64,000 bases of DNA. Origin: Hypomesus transpacificus (taxonomy: Eukaryota; Chordata; Actinopteri; Osmeriformes; Osmeridae). Positions 22,262-55,440 of this stretch are shown here, one piece after another. The notes beneath the pieces are model-generated. The model was given only the letters and a program-made list of their open reading frames with translations, ran no database searches and was not told the origin of the DNA. The stretch spans positions 14,278,700 to 14,342,699 of the forward strand of contig NC_061065.1 in NCBI RefSeq assembly GCF_021917145.1. The letters are read 5' to 3'. How positions within the stretch are numbered: position 1 is the stretch's first letter; every line of letters starts with the position of its first letter. A program made the translations under genes and the position numbers.

Positions 22262-22380
22262 AAGGTAGATGGAGATGCAGCTTGATGATGCCCATGGTTT
22301 AATTGGAGGTCCAACAAGCTCATGTGCTACTGTCAGGTGTCCGAATACTTTTTGTACACTTTGTAGCTTTTAAATTCAGG
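22262..22380 (+). mobile_element. Fossil DNA-transposon end
   Basis: It carries gatgcccatggtttaattgg, caacaagctcatgtg and gtcaggtgtccgaatacttt. The last resembles the 'ggtgtccaaatacttttggtcatatagtg' ends common to non-autonomous fish DNA transposons (recalled, not searched). No partner inverted repeat was located. Confidence 0.4.
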
Positions 22381-22571
22381 AACATTAAATGTTAGACCAT
22401 GTGAGAAGATGGTGGTACCTTGCTTCAGTTTTAAATACTTTTTTCGAATAGATTTACAATGCTTTATCTAAACAAGTTTGTCAGACAATACATTACTTGT
22501 TGGGACTAAATCGCTTTTATCACAGAAACTCTGACACTACTTAGTGTTGCACACAGGCCTCAGTTTAAAAC

Positions 22572-22820
22572 TCCTGTGCTATCTTCCGGTCATTCTGACC
22601 CATCAGTCATTGTGACCCACCGTCGTTTGCAACAACTTTACCGCATACAAAAACAAAGTGAAGCATATTCTTTTAACCGTTGGGCTGGCTCAGACCCCCC
22701 ACATTGCGAAGGTTAAAATAAAATTATTTTTATTTGCTTTTGTATTGGGTAAAATTGGGTAAACGCAACGATGGTTCGTTATGAACCTTTGGGTCATGTG
22801 ACCCAAAGGCAGCACAAGGG
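22572..22820. mobile_element. piggyBac-like MITE with terminal inverted repeats
   Basis: The left end cctgtgctatcttccggtca pairs with the right end, which on the minus strand reads cccttgtgctgcctttgggtca. Ends of the type 'cccttgtgctgtcttcgggtc' are typical of a widespread teleost MITE family. The interior has no coding capacity. Classification as piggyBac-like is from memory. Confidence 0.6.
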
Positions 22821-24406
22821 TGAAGACAAACAAGGCTAAAGTGATTCTCATCATCTGCTGCTTTAACTCTTTAAATACAGAGAATGTGGGCACCACTAAG
22901 ACAACAAAGACACTCTCCTGAAAGTGAACACCCGATCTGATGTGATACTGTACAGGCATACATTGAATACATGCCAATGAGATGGAGTGGAAAATGCTAA
23001 ACAGGCTTTGTCAGATTACCTCAGCTTGTCGAAGTGTCCCTGCACGTGGGTGCGCATGAGTGTGTGTGCGTATGAGTGTGCGTGCGTGTGTGTGTATGAG
23101 TGTGTGTGCGTATGAGTGTGCGTGCGTGTGTGTGTATGAGTGTGTGTGTGTAAGTGAGAGTATATGGAAGCCGAGCACTCCTGTCTGGTCATGTGACTGA
23201 GGGATCAGGCGTATTATGCACTCCTGTATCAACAGACAAGAGAAACTGACACTGCCTATCTACATTATTTTAAAGTGAGTCTCTTTGACTTTTGGGGAAA
23301 TGGGCCATTTAATGGATTTAAAATGTGTATTATTTTATGGACAATGCAACCATATTCAGAACCTGACCTGTACACACAATCATCTGTTGTCAAAAAAATA
23401 TTTACATTTCAAAGCATCATTAATACATGTATTATTACATTTACTGTCAAATAACGTACAATCATTAATAACATTTGGTAAAGTTGGTTTGTTATTCATT
23501 CATATAACAAAAAGAAAATCTGTTGGCCGCAAAGTACACAGACTCTTTTAGCAAGATATAATCTGGTTTCCCATCATTTTAAATCCAAGCAGACCTAGAT
23601 TTTATGAAAAATAACATTTTAAAAAACAGACCATGGCAGTGTAATATAATCTTAACAGAGCGCTCTGTTAAGTACTTTACGGCACTGAATAAATAATTAA
23701 TATAAATCCGGCATCCTGACTATTACAGTTTCTTAAGAATTCTTCCACTGCAGCAGCCTGCTGTAGCAAGATGCCTAGCCCCTTTATGAAAACTTGGTGT
23801 ATGCAAAGTACACACTACTGTAAAAGTCTACCTACCTACACCTATACTGTACTTCAGTTATTAGACCATCCACAACCCATAAGAACCAAATAGGGTACAA
23901 TTGTATGCACTCAAATGAGAATAGTTTCGAAGTATAGTTGAAAAATAACCATTCAAAAGCCTTAATATAACAATTTATATTGAAAGTTTTATTTTCACTG
24001 ACAACCATTGGCTACACAAACATCGGATTAAAGTAAAATTAGAAACCCATTGTATACACTTTAATATGATATGATTATGTAAGCTCTAGGCTAATGATTA
24101 TTCTGTCCCTGTAATAAACCACAGTTTAACTGATCTATTGTGCAGCCTCTCTTTATCAAAGTGCCAAAGAACAACCCATCAACTAGAGGGCCACTGAGAT
24201 AATGTTTTAACCAGATTAAGTGAATGTTGCTGAGACAACATGGTATGTGGTTATGAATTTTTAAGCTACATACTCTACTTGGAAACTGGGTAAGGATCAG
24301 TTGGGCCTTGGCCTGGATTGTACAATAGTGACAGAACCACAACACTGGCCAAAAGTGAAATGTGTCTGTGGACAATGTGACCATACTCAACATGGAGGGT
24401 TTCCCG
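22821..24406. other. Intergenic, AT-rich, with GT-rich repeat and MOXD-like poly(A) signal
   Basis: A GT-rich minisatellite (unit like gtatgagtgtgcgtgcgtgtgt) occupies 23050-23160. On the minus strand tttatt at 23988-23993 gives AATAAA about 415 bp past the stop of the MOXD-like gene, a plausible polyadenylation signal. Nothing else was recognised. Confidence 0.5.
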
Positions 24407-29318
<4,912 letters not shown>

Positions 29319-30239
29319 CCTATTTCCACGCCAGGAGGAGCAGAGGAGAAGAGAAAGCTGGAGATCGGAGAGAGACCACGGGTGTCGCCCTGAAGCTTGG
29401 AACCTCTGTGTCAAGAACCTAAATGACAGACGTATTGCAATGCGGTAACAAACACTGGTGCAATTTTGATGCCCTTCTGAAATACTTGTTCTGTTTCTTT
29501 CTCTACCAGGGTCTCTTGTTCCTGGTGGCAAAAGGTGAACCACAGAATTCTGGAAGCTCCTCCCACCTATCCAGAAGCCCCCTCCCTCTTCACTGATGTC
29601 AACTTGTTCAACCAGTCTGGACTAATTGATGCCAAATGCAACCAAGCACCTGATGTTTGTAACTTAAGAAAAGCTTTTTCGAATTACATAAACCATGTAT
29701 AAAATGTAAAGATGCCCTTAGCAGTACATTCCATCTTGTGACACTGTGTACTTGTCCCTTCTCTGCACGTTGTATTTGAAATCCTGTTGGAACTGATTTT
29801 GCTCAACTGTGCTATGCATCACTGTAATTTAGGTGTTAATGTTGCCCTGGAGTTAAGATAGAATTATTGTTCACTGTGCCTGGCAGCTGTGATGTTAATA
29901 TGCACTGGGAAAAGTAAATACAGACTGTTCCTTGACTGACCACCCACATGTTGTACTATGCACTTCTGATCCTTAAACTTCTGCTGTCCACATCTAAATG
30001 ACCTAGCTGTATGACACTTTGCATATAAGCATTAAAATAAAGTGTAAATGTAAACATAGAATGGTTGTTGAGACTCTGGTTCTGTCCTGTATGAACAACA
30101 GGACTTGAAACTTCTTCTCTGGGGGCAATGTTCACTGCTAGGGAACACTGGCCCTGTAGCCCATTGTTTATTGTGAACAATGACCTTGGAATGGAGTAAG
30201 GGTGTTGAGGTACTACGGGGAAAGTTCAGTTGTGTTATT

Positions 30240-30655
30240 TGCTGCTCCCCTCCGGCAGAAGGCTGCGGTCCATCAAGACCAAAACCTCACGCCACAAGAA
30301 CAGTTTCTTCCCATCTGCTGTTGGCCACTTTAACAAGGCCAAGGACTCACACTGACTTAAAATCTCAATCTGCACAATGACACCCTGCACATTGCAATTT
30401 GCAATATTGTGTCATTTGCACTATCTGTATTTTTGGTATTTTTAGGTTAAGTTGTAAATTATGGCTACTTATATTTGTATTTTTTATTCCCCTTAGTATT
30501 AGCTCGACTTTGCTCCTTTGTATAGTTAGTCCACATATTCAAGTTTCAATATTCCTATATGTTTAATATATGCACCTCCCTGCCAAAGTACATTCCTTGT
30601 TTGTGCAAACACTCATGGCGAATAAAATCCCTTCTGATTCTGATTCTGATTTGGT
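30240..30655 (+). mobile_element. LINE 3' end (L2/CR1-Rex-like), 5'-truncated
   Basis: It opens with the C-terminal tail of a non-LTR reverse transcriptase frame (LPSGRRLRSIK, then KNSFFPSAVGHFN). A 3'UTR follows, ending in gaataaaatcccttctgattctgattctgat, that is, an AATAAA motif and a (TGATTC)n tail. The same 3'UTR is present in inverse orientation at 55228-55440. Confidence 0.8.
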
Positions 30656-31191
30656 AGAAGTTTATTGAGGTAAAAGATTCGAAACACACAGCCATGTGAA
30701 TGGGATCAAGACTGCGATCCTTGTGTAAACTCATCGTCACCTCAGAAACCTCTCCAAAGAGTGACATGAATAACTAGAGACTTATAAGATGAGATGTACC
30801 TCTGAGATGTACAGGTGACATTGTAAAACACCGGAATTTCTAGGTTTTGATTTTGTTTGGTCATTTTTATTATGAGTATGGTAAGGACTAAATGTCACTG
30901 ATAAACTAATAGTATAAATTAAAGATGCCTGGTAATATAATTTCACTTCGGATCATCCCTTCTTATTAAAATAGAATTAAATAACAGGAAGTGATGAAGA
31001 AGACCAGGAAGTGTATGTTGAGAAGCATCACCCTCTGCAGGTCAGGGCCAATTTGAGAAGTAGGGGAAGCAGTAGCCAGGACCCAAATTTTTCTCCTCCT
31101 GGAAAAAAAGACAACACAACTAAACCTTTAGGATGACTGACACCATATATTTACATAATAAGACATTAACCTGCACACCATTTCACAAGGG
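30656..31191. other. Intergenic, no gene seen
   Basis: AT-rich sequence between the LINE end and the orphan exon. On the minus strand tttatt at 30866-30871 gives AATAAA about 325 bp past the orphan exon stop and could be its polyadenylation signal. Confidence 0.4.
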
Positions 31192-31740
31192 TTATTTGAC
31201 CTTCTCCTGGCCTCCATCTTGCACCTCGCTTTTCTTCTCTGATGTAATGGCATTCTTCCTTCCCAGACAGCCTCTCACTTTCTTCCAGAAGGACCTGTTG
31301 GTCATGGCCGGCGTTGCCTCCTCTTCCGGCTTCTCTGTGATGGTTGTTTCCGAGGATTCTGATCCCACCGACGGAGCCGAACGGGCCCGGTTCTTGGAGC
31401 CCTCCCTCGTCCCCGAAGGACATGCCTCCTCCAGCTGGGGCAGCATTCTCTCCTCCAGGATCAGTTCTACACATCGGGGGTAGACGGCGAACGGCCAGGA
31501 TGTGTCAATGGAGGACGACCGGCTGTGGCAGCGCTCGGCACAGTGGAGGGAGGCCTCCCTGGCTCCCCGGGCTGACTTGGGGATAGGCAGTGCTTCAGAC
31601 GATGCAGCAGAGGTGCTGGGTGCCAGGGTGTGGCCCACAGCAAGCCCTGTGACCTGGCTCATGTCCTGGACTGTCTCACCCACTTCCTCTGCCAAGGCTT
31701 CTGTTGGGACTGAGGCTCTTTTAATCCATGATAGGCTTCT
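31192..31740 (-). CDS. Orphan terminal exon, unknown family
   Basis: A 183-codon open frame on the minus strand ends at the stop at 31192-31194. There is no ATG at its 5' end. The frame runs back to cttgtag at about 31741-31747, a plausible splice acceptor, so this looks like the last coding exon of a gene whose other exons were not found. The encoded sequence is polar: an acidic start (ALAEEVGETVQDMSQ), a Ser/Ala-rich middle, CVELILEERMLPQLEEACP, and a basic tail (FWKKVRGCLGRKN). Base composition is GC-richer than the surroundings, which supports coding. I recognise no domain. If the exon model is wrong, an internal Met (DMSQVTG) could start a shorter protein. Confidence 0.45.
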   Translation of the reverse strand, partial: RSLSWIKRASVPTEALAEEVGETVQDMSQVTGLAVGHTLAPSTSAASSEALPIPKSARGAREASLHCAERCHSRSSSIDTSWPFAVYPRCVELILEERMLPQLEEACPSGTREGSKNRARSAPSVGSESSETTITEKPEEEATPAMTNRSFWKKVRGCLGRKNAITSEKKSEVQDGGQEKVK

Positions 31741-31759
31741 ACAAGCCACAGGAAAGTTT

Positions 31760-32835
31760 GATAGATCATGAAAAGAGTGCTGGTTCTACCTCTTTCCGAA
31801 TTCTCACTTAGTTAAAGTGAAATAACTGCGACAGATGATACATTGAACATAAATCAATGCATTTGTTTCTAGCAGGCCGGTGAAGCATCGTCTGAAGTTA
31901 CCCAACACTGAGTATAAAATGATCTAAATTACATGACGTATTTTGTAATGTAGCAGCTAAAAGATGTTTTGTGACTTCTGGCGTCACAATCATTCAACAA
32001 TGCAAATCCATTCTGAAGCAGAACTAGACTACGCTGCAACAATACATTTTGCCGGTAGATGGCGACTTCCACACAGGACATTTTTCGTATTTGTCTTACA
32101 TATTAGCCTTCTTGTCTCACTTGACTTGGTGTAAAAAAAAAAAAAACGTAAAGCATTTTACATATAATATTTCACATATTGTTTAACAAAAATTATACAA
32201 AAACATGCATTTATGACGGATCAATATTCATAGATTTATGAATTATAGGCTCCTCACTTCATGATTGTCTGAAAAGAACAATAATTTCCAGTCATAAATT
32301 TAAAATACCAACAAAAATAATAACCACCTTACCAACAATCATAAACAAGCAATCATAAATAAGTACATGCAATACTTAATAGGCTACTATAATTATTGTT
32401 ATGGGCAGACTAGCTAGTATAATGAAATACTTTTTTTTATCAATATCGTCTATTGTATCTCAAGCAAGGTTTGGTCTTGGAGTGAACCATTACTGGACTT
32501 GTCAGTGCCAGGCTTTCTTTCCGGTTTCGTACTCCCGGGGTACTATACTGGACTCAAAAAGTCATAACGACAGCGAATTCCCCGGTAGAAACGTCGAAAT
32601 AAGATTGAACTAGTATAGTTTATCGCAGTATTTCTCGCCCTTAACTATTCAAAGTTGAGGTTAAAGGGCAACCTGTATTTAGTGATGTATTAAAATTTGT
32701 AGGCTACTGCGGCGCAGCCCCCAAGAAGAATTGCCTTGTTTTCGCCTAGTTGAGCAGCGGGGAAATGTCAAGCTGAGGATTTGAAAACCCTGAACCCTCT
32801 GGGCCGTTTTGTAATGTTTGGTAAAGGCTACCATA
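31760..32835. other. Intergenic and snx9 5' flank
   Basis: AT-rich to about 32640, with no conserved coding sequence. The 100 bp before the snx9 ATG is GC-richer (gaggatttgaaaaccctgaac, ctctgggccg) and probably holds the 5'UTR. No TATA box was seen. Confidence 0.4.
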
Positions 32836-45110
<12,275 letters not shown>

Positions 45111-46368
45111 GCCAGTTTCAGTTTTTCTTGTGTCTGTTTATGTGAGAAAGTAAGCAGAAAGATATGAATCATGTCCTGTGCTATCAGTAGATTTCAGAGG
45201 TCATCACACACACACACACACACAGAAGTCCTTTTTCCTCCCTCATATCGCTCTGTGGAGACGGAGAGGAAAGAGAACGAGTTGACTCTGCGCAGCGTCA
45301 AAGAGCCTGTCTGTGCCTAGTGTGTGTGTTTGTGCCTAGTGTGTGTTTGTGCCTAGTGTCTGTGTTTAGGCGGGGGGTGGGGGGCGGGGGGGGGGGAAAG
45401 AGAGATGGAATGAAAGAGTCTTTTCACCCGAGACACCCAACTCTGACGGAATTCACCGGCTGCTGGATCTGATGTGTGCACACAAACATGACTCATACAT
45501 ACACTACCCCTGTGTTCTATGGATCTGTCCCTGACGTGCGCTTGTCCACATCCATTTATCAATTTGTAAACCATAGAGCCAGTGTGGTCATCCTGACATC
45601 AGTCGTATTCACCTACATATATACGAGGAGGGGATAGGCCAACATAGTCTCCAACTATGTTGGGCTTTCTGTTGAGAATCTGGTATATGTGGGGGTGATT
45701 TTTTCTCTCCAGCATTAGTCTGTTAGATTGGCAGTGTTCTGTGATTATGGTAAAGAACTGTGGAATGTTGAGAACAGTACATGACCTGTTGCATATGAGC
45801 AAGGTCACATGTCTCAAAGACTTTGCAGTGGTGGTTTGCTTTACGGACTAGAGTGGTGAATTCCCTTCCATACAGTAAGTTTCAGTCGATACTTACAAAT
45901 ATCAATAGTACATACAGTACTTGTTCAAAAATGCCTTCTGGACATATGTCTGACCAGATCATTTATTTATACACACACGATCAAAAATCCACCCACACTA
46001 TAAACATATAAAGTCACATATCATAAATATACAGTACACTATATACATTGATTTATATATATGCCGTACTGTATGTATGCAGTATACACACAGTGCAGTA
46101 TGCATGGTGGCCACAGTTTTAAGGATGTAATGTCTTGTAAAGAAAGGAATGACCTGGAAGTCAAATCACGAGTTGTCCGGTTTCCTGTTTCCTCCAACCT
46201 GAACTCAGGGCGTGGATGAAGTTCAAGCCCTGGCTCCTTGTCATGGGCAGGTCCTATGCTCGCCAAACCTGGCAACCCCCAAACTGTAACATTCTGTGCA
46301 CGATGACATCTTGTCAGACCATTTGAGCCACAGCCTGCTGCTGTCATGGTTACATGGCCTCCCGTCAC
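45111..46368. other. Intergenic between snx9 and the fibrinogen-related gene; 3'UTR of the latter
   Basis: The two genes converge here. A short CA run lies at 45206-45225 and a G-rich tract at 45369-45398. On the minus strand tttatt at about 45960-45966 gives AATAAA roughly 400 bp past the stop of the fibrinogen-related gene. No further gene was seen. Confidence 0.5.
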
Positions 46369-50061
<3,693 letters not shown>

Positions 50062-50749
50062 TTTCCCTGTTTGGCTGAGATTAGGCAGTGAGAGGGGTCT
50101 GTGTGAATGTGGGGAGGGTCTTCTGTGCTGTGCAGTGCTCAGCTCTCCGTGTCTGCATGAACCACTATAAAGACATGATGTAAAAGACACGCTTACACAT
50201 GAACGACACTCATAGACACGCAAAACACAGCATCCATCCCACCGCCATGCCCTGTTCCGCAAACAAAGAAAGAGGCTTTTACGGTACCTCTATCCTGGAT
50301 GGTCTCTCATCCCGCCTTCTGAACAGAACGAGCCGTGGCCCCCTCCCCATTCTCCTTCTCCTCTCTCTCTCTCTCCCTCTCTCTTCCAGCCTCTCTCCTT
50401 GTGCTCCTTATGGGTTGGTCTCTCCCTGTAGAGTGGAGGGAGCAGGGGATGTAGAGCAGAGTAGCTGTGGTGCAGCGACATCTTATCCCCATAATCCATC
50501 TAAGAGGATTCACCTGAGGGACGGGTGGGAGAGAGGGAATCTGCTGAAGGTGTTTGAGGGAGGGGCAGAGCGCCCAGAAAATGTGTTTATAATGTCAATG
50601 ATTTGTGTTACATTGATTTATATGTGCTTAATTTCTAATTGGTCAAAGAGTAAAAATAATATCTTTCATGTGAAGTATGTATATTTGTGTGTTTATACAT
50701 AATTAAAAACTGTTTTATGGGTTATTCGTTATGTCCAGACTTCAAAATG
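50062..50749. other. 5' flank of the fibrinogen-related gene
   Basis: The minus-strand 5'UTR and promoter should lie here, and cactataaagacatg at about 50162-50176 is the nearest TATA-like sequence, in a strand-ambiguous context. CT-rich sequence occurs at 50340-50400. No other gene was seen. Confidence 0.35.
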
Positions 50750-51868
50750 TGGCATTTAAAAATACATACAATTTTTCTGGTAATATTTGAGATAATAACC
50801 ATAATTTTATGGTTGCAGTACTCTATAGATTGTTATTGTTTATAATTCAGAAAGGTGTCATGAATTCAAGTTGCAAGACAGTGGAGACTGGGGCTCAAAC
50901 TTTGTATTTTACTTGAAGTGACAGCAGTATACACATTTAAATTGTATATTGTTCCTCCATTGTGCCATTAAAACATGTGTCATTGATCTTTGTTTACTTA
51001 GTCCTACCTACCTTTGCTGATAAGGGGTAAGAAACTCAATCAGTGACCAGAGTCTTCTTAGCTGTGTCTGTTACCAAGAAGAACACTGCCCTGGAGCTAC
51101 GGGGGTTCTGAGGAACTGACTCTGACCCTCAGAGAGGTCAACAGGTGGTAAATAATCATAATAATCTGTAATTATTCTGACCCAAAGGCTCATTCTGCAC
51201 TCGAAAGCTTCTCTGACAGATTTCTTGGAGCCAAGAAAACTCCAGCTGACAGCTAGCACCCACTAAATGTGTGGCTGGTCTCCAAGTCTCTTGTCTGCCA
51301 GAGCAAAAAAATATGGCATTTGAAAAAATATATACATTCTTTCTGGTAATATTTGAGATGAGGACCATTATTTTATAATTGCAGTACTAGATTGTTATTG
51401 TTTGTAATTCAGAAAGGTGTCATGAATTCAAGTTGCAAGACAGTGGAGACTGGGGCTCAAACTTTGTATTTTACTTGAAGTGACAGCAGTATACACATTT
51501 CAATTGTATATTGTTCCTCCATTGTGCCATTAAAACATGTGTCATTGATCTTTGTTTACTTAGTCCTACCTACCTTTGCTGGTAAGGGGTAATAAACTCA
51601 ATAAGTGACCACAGTCTTCTGAGCTGTGTCTGTTACCAAGAAGAACACTGCCCTGGAGCTACGGGGGTTCTGAAGAACCGACCCTGACCTTTGACCCTCA
51701 GGAGGGCCAACAGGTGGTAAACATCTTGTGATGATTCTGACCCAAAGGCTCATTCTGCACTCACAATCTCCTCTGACAGTTTTCTTGGAGCCAAGAAAAC
51801 TCCAGCTGACAGCTAGCACCCACGAAATGTGTGGCTGGTCTCCAAGTCTCTTGTCTGCCAGAGCAAGA
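50750..51868. repeat. Tandem duplication, two ~560-bp units
   Basis: Unit 1 spans about 50750-51308 and unit 2 about 51309-51868. Both share long blocks such as caagttgcaagacagtggag and gaacactgccctggagctac, and both end in ctcttgtctgccagagcaa. Identity looks above 90%, so the duplication is recent. Each unit keeps a minus-strand open stretch (VSWSFLGSKK, ECRMSLWVRI), but with different lengths and no start, so coding is not supported. Confidence 0.9.
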
Positions 51869-52758
51869 AAGCCTGGTGCCTGCGACAGCAAAAGTTGAAA
51901 ACAAATGAAGCGTTCCGACGGCCTCAACCGCAGAACATTGGAAGTGTTCTGTCTCTGGCTGGTAATAACAAATCCTATGGCCTCCGTGAGGAGGAGGAAT
52001 ATACCTCCCTAAGTTGTTCATTGTATGGTGGGTCACAACCTGCAGAAAGACTTTGACACAGGTGGGACCGGGGGAGAGGCCCTTAAATAATACATGACAT
52101 GATTCATAGACAGAGAACTGGAAAAGTGCTCTAAAGGAGGACTCTCTAAGACCTGGAGGAGGGGAGCCAGACGCTCCGGGAGAAGAAGATGAGCTCCAGA
52201 TTAGGATGTCCCAGATCAGAGGCTCTGACAGTAGAATCCCTCTGGCTGTCACGAACGCTACACAGAGGGAAAGGTCTCTTCAGTCTGTGTGCAACAGCGG
52301 CCCAGGTTTCTGCTCACGCTACTGGAAGAAGACCAGGTCAGGAGAGGAACATTCCAGATGGGTCAAACACCTTGTGGTTTGTGGAAGCATCGAATCATTC
52401 GCAATAATGAATGACATGGTTGTGTTGGTATCGGGACTTGCGTCAGGTCAACCCCAGTGTCTGTGTTCTGCTGGGCATTTAGTCAGAATGCACTGTGTTT
52501 AAATCAACATAGTGCAAACAAGAAGCCTTTTCCATAGTAGAATGCATGAGGAAGATTGACGTCCTCTACTGCAGAACACCTTTTGTTTTGAGATAACAAA
52601 TAGATTGAAATGAACACCCGTGCAAGAACCTAAAATGTAATTTAAAAAGCATTGTGTATGTATGTATTTCCTGTTGTTATTGTAATTGACTAACCATTAA
52701 AAGCCTCTAAGCCATTGCAAGAAAAGGCTATAATAAAAACCTATTTACAAACTCAAGA

Positions 52759-52840
<82 letters not shown>

Positions 52841-52843
52841 ATG

Positions 52844-52916
<73 letters not shown>

Positions 52917-53928
52917 TTCTCTCTCTCACACACACACATCAAGGTCAGGCTAAAAGGGGAAGATGTATTCAACTGTAATTCAGCAGTTACTGTAAGAGGC
53001 AGATAGCAAATATTTGTCAAAACCTTCATCATAGCTTTCACGATGGATAAGATACTATACATTAACAATTGGTATGGATGTGTTTCGAGACCAAAACGTG
53101 GCACCTCTTTCTACATGTATGTACATGTAAAGTGCACTATTGACGTCAGATCAGTGAGTCAGCCCTCCATTTCCTATCTTCATATTGAAGGCCAAGGAAA
53201 CTAATTTAACCAGGAAAACTGATTTGCACGCTGCCCTTCCCTGCCCTTTGTCAATGGAAAGGGTGTTTTTGTACATGTCCCTCTGTGTCACATGGGTGAA
53301 CACCTGTCCGAAGGTCGGGTCGTTAAGGTTGTTACCTCATAGATCACATGGACCCCCACTTCAGTCACTCACAAGCATTTACATACTTGCGTGTACAATG
53401 TTGTAATGTACATTTGCTTGCAGGCTTGGCTCCTGAAGGAATCAGGTGGGCGGGCATTTGGTTTCCACATGGGGGCGTTTGTATGGCTCTGTTATAGAAA
53501 ATCTTACAGCTAAAATGATGGGGGAGCTTAGCATTCTATTTGGGAAAGGACTCCATTGCCGTTGGAGCCGACCCTGTAAACTTGTACTACTACTTACGGA
53601 AACAGTGTTATGCTGTATAGGGGCAGGCACAGCAAGGTTCTGGGAGGAATAACGGATGATGGACTGTTCGCATCGAGGGGAAACACTCACACAGTCAACA
53701 CACACACAGAAACACTCAGAGACACCAATGACGAGGAATGGAGTCCACCTGCTAATACCTCACCTGTCGCCCGCTGACGTGGAGCCCTATTGACAGGGGA
53801 GAGAGAGAGTGTTCCAAATGCTGCAAACCTCACGAGCCCCGCCCCGCCACGCCGCTACTGGGAGAGAGGAGACCCAACCCCAACCTCAGCACCAAGCCCA
53901 CTCTGAGGCCCCACGCACCTCTGCTGCC
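51869..53928. other. pomc upstream region
   Basis: A (CT)n array lies at 52757-52928. About 800 bp before the pomc TATA box, attgacgtcagatc (about 53138-53150) resembles a CRE and gtgagtcagcc (about 53154-53164) resembles an AP-1 site. These are motif matches only. No coding exon was recognised. Confidence 0.4.
52757..52928 (+). repeat. (CT)n microsatellite
   Basis: Two long CT runs separated by ctgtctctatgtctc, about 80 units in total. Confidence 0.96.
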
Positions 53929-54138
53929 TATAAAAGCAGCTTCGAGCTCACAGGCGGAGCAATAAGGGCTCCTCACTCTCCCCGCATAGAGAGAGCAACA
54001 GAGGACGAGATAAAGGAGATAGAGTGTCATACAGAACAGTGAGCTACCACAGATAGAGAGCGAGAGAGAGAGTGAGAGAGACCTGTGGAAGATTGGAAGA
54101 GAAAAAAAAGAAACTGAAGTAAAGAATTGCTGGGGAAG
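53929..54138 (+). promoter_or_regulatory. pomcb: pomc TATA box and non-coding exon 1
   Basis: A canonical TATA box (tataaaagcagc) starts at 53929. Transcription would begin near 53960. The purine-rich leader ends at gctggggaag, followed by a strong donor gtaagaatg at 54139. A non-coding first exon followed by a long intron is the standard vertebrate POMC layout. Intron 1 then runs to the acceptor gtgatag ending at 56900. Confidence 0.8.
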
Positions 54139-55227
54139 GTAAGAATGACGGAGCGTGTTCACCGTAAACTGCCTAGATCAGATTGTTGTTTCATTCTTTT
54201 TGTCTACGGTTTTGACTGTTTTTGGTTGATCGCAGCTGAAATTCACTGTGCCTGTATATTGCTTACCTGCTCATATTTGTTATTTATTGTAAATATCTGT
54301 AGAATATTTCCGTTGTATCATTTACAATCAAACTAATACATTATTTGTTTTAGCTATTAATTCAGTGAAATGGTTTGCTCTTTTAATGCAACTTTTTAAG
54401 TTGCATTTCATTGAAACAGTGCTGTGTTTATGAGAAAAACATACATTTGCATTTCAACATTTTAACTGACAAAAAAGCTATATGTATGATCATACTCATC
54501 TCCATTCCAATCAATCATATTATCCTCATTTTAAAAACAGATCCCAAGTGGCTCTTTTATACCCTTTTTATTATTCATCTGACCAATTATTTGAACTTCC
54601 TGTTTATATCAAATACCTACCTTGGACAGGCTGAAGCTGGCTATATTTGGATTTCTAATGCTGTTCATAAAAATGTCTGTCTAGTGATAATGGGGGCTGT
54701 TGAGTCTCTCATTTGAAGAGTATCCTTGAGGTGCTGGACTAAGCTGTGGAAGATGACTCATTGAGAACACATACTCTGTAACACACATAAACCCAGAGAG
54801 GATTCATTCATTATGATGGACAAAGAAAGGATCTGAACAAAACAAAATCCTCACAATTCATTCCAATTCAACATAAAAAACTGTCATAGAAAGATAAGAA
54901 ACATTTATTAATTTGAGTAAGTCAATTAAATGATGATGTAACTGCCCTGGCAGGGTGAATAGAATGTGTTCTAAACTAAAGCACTTGTGATTTAGTACAA
55001 ATAGTTTTGACTTCTAATGATTTCACCTGTGCTCTACATGCAGCATACAAACCTGATCATCCAGAATCAGGTGTATAGTAAACTATAGTAACTAAATGTG
55101 TGGTCAGGCCAGAAACATCACAGTATGATGTAATACTTAGCGTTACTAAGAGACTTGGTGTGACAGTAGAGCAAGCAAACCTTTCTTAAATTAGCTCCAA
55201 ATTTCTCATACGACGAATGGATGGAAG

Positions 55228-55440
55228 GAATCAGAATCAGAATCAGAAGGGATTTTATTTGCCATGAGTGTTTGCATAAACAAGGAATTTACTTTGGCAG
55301 GGAGGTGCATACATTAAACATATAGGAATATTGAAACTTAAATATGTGGACTAACTATACAAAAGGAGCAAAGTCTAGCTAATACTAAGGGGGGTCTAGC
55401 TAATACTAAGGGGAATAAAAAATAAAAAATAAAATACAAC
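55228..55440 (-). mobile_element. LINE 3'UTR fragment in pomc intron 1
   Basis: An inverse copy of 30440-30655. It starts gaatcagaatcagaatcaga (the tail repeat) followed by agggattttatttgccatga, and ends with the duplicated tagctaatactaagggg. It is heavily 5'-truncated. Confidence 0.85.

Noticed and set aside
23040-23160. CRISPR-like alternation of repeats and spacers
   Set aside because: It is a GT-rich minisatellite in a vertebrate genome; there are no constant repeats with unique spacers.
54411-54716. 101-codon plus frame in pomc intron 1
   Set aside because: It is AT-rich with no domain, no splice context and no family resemblance.
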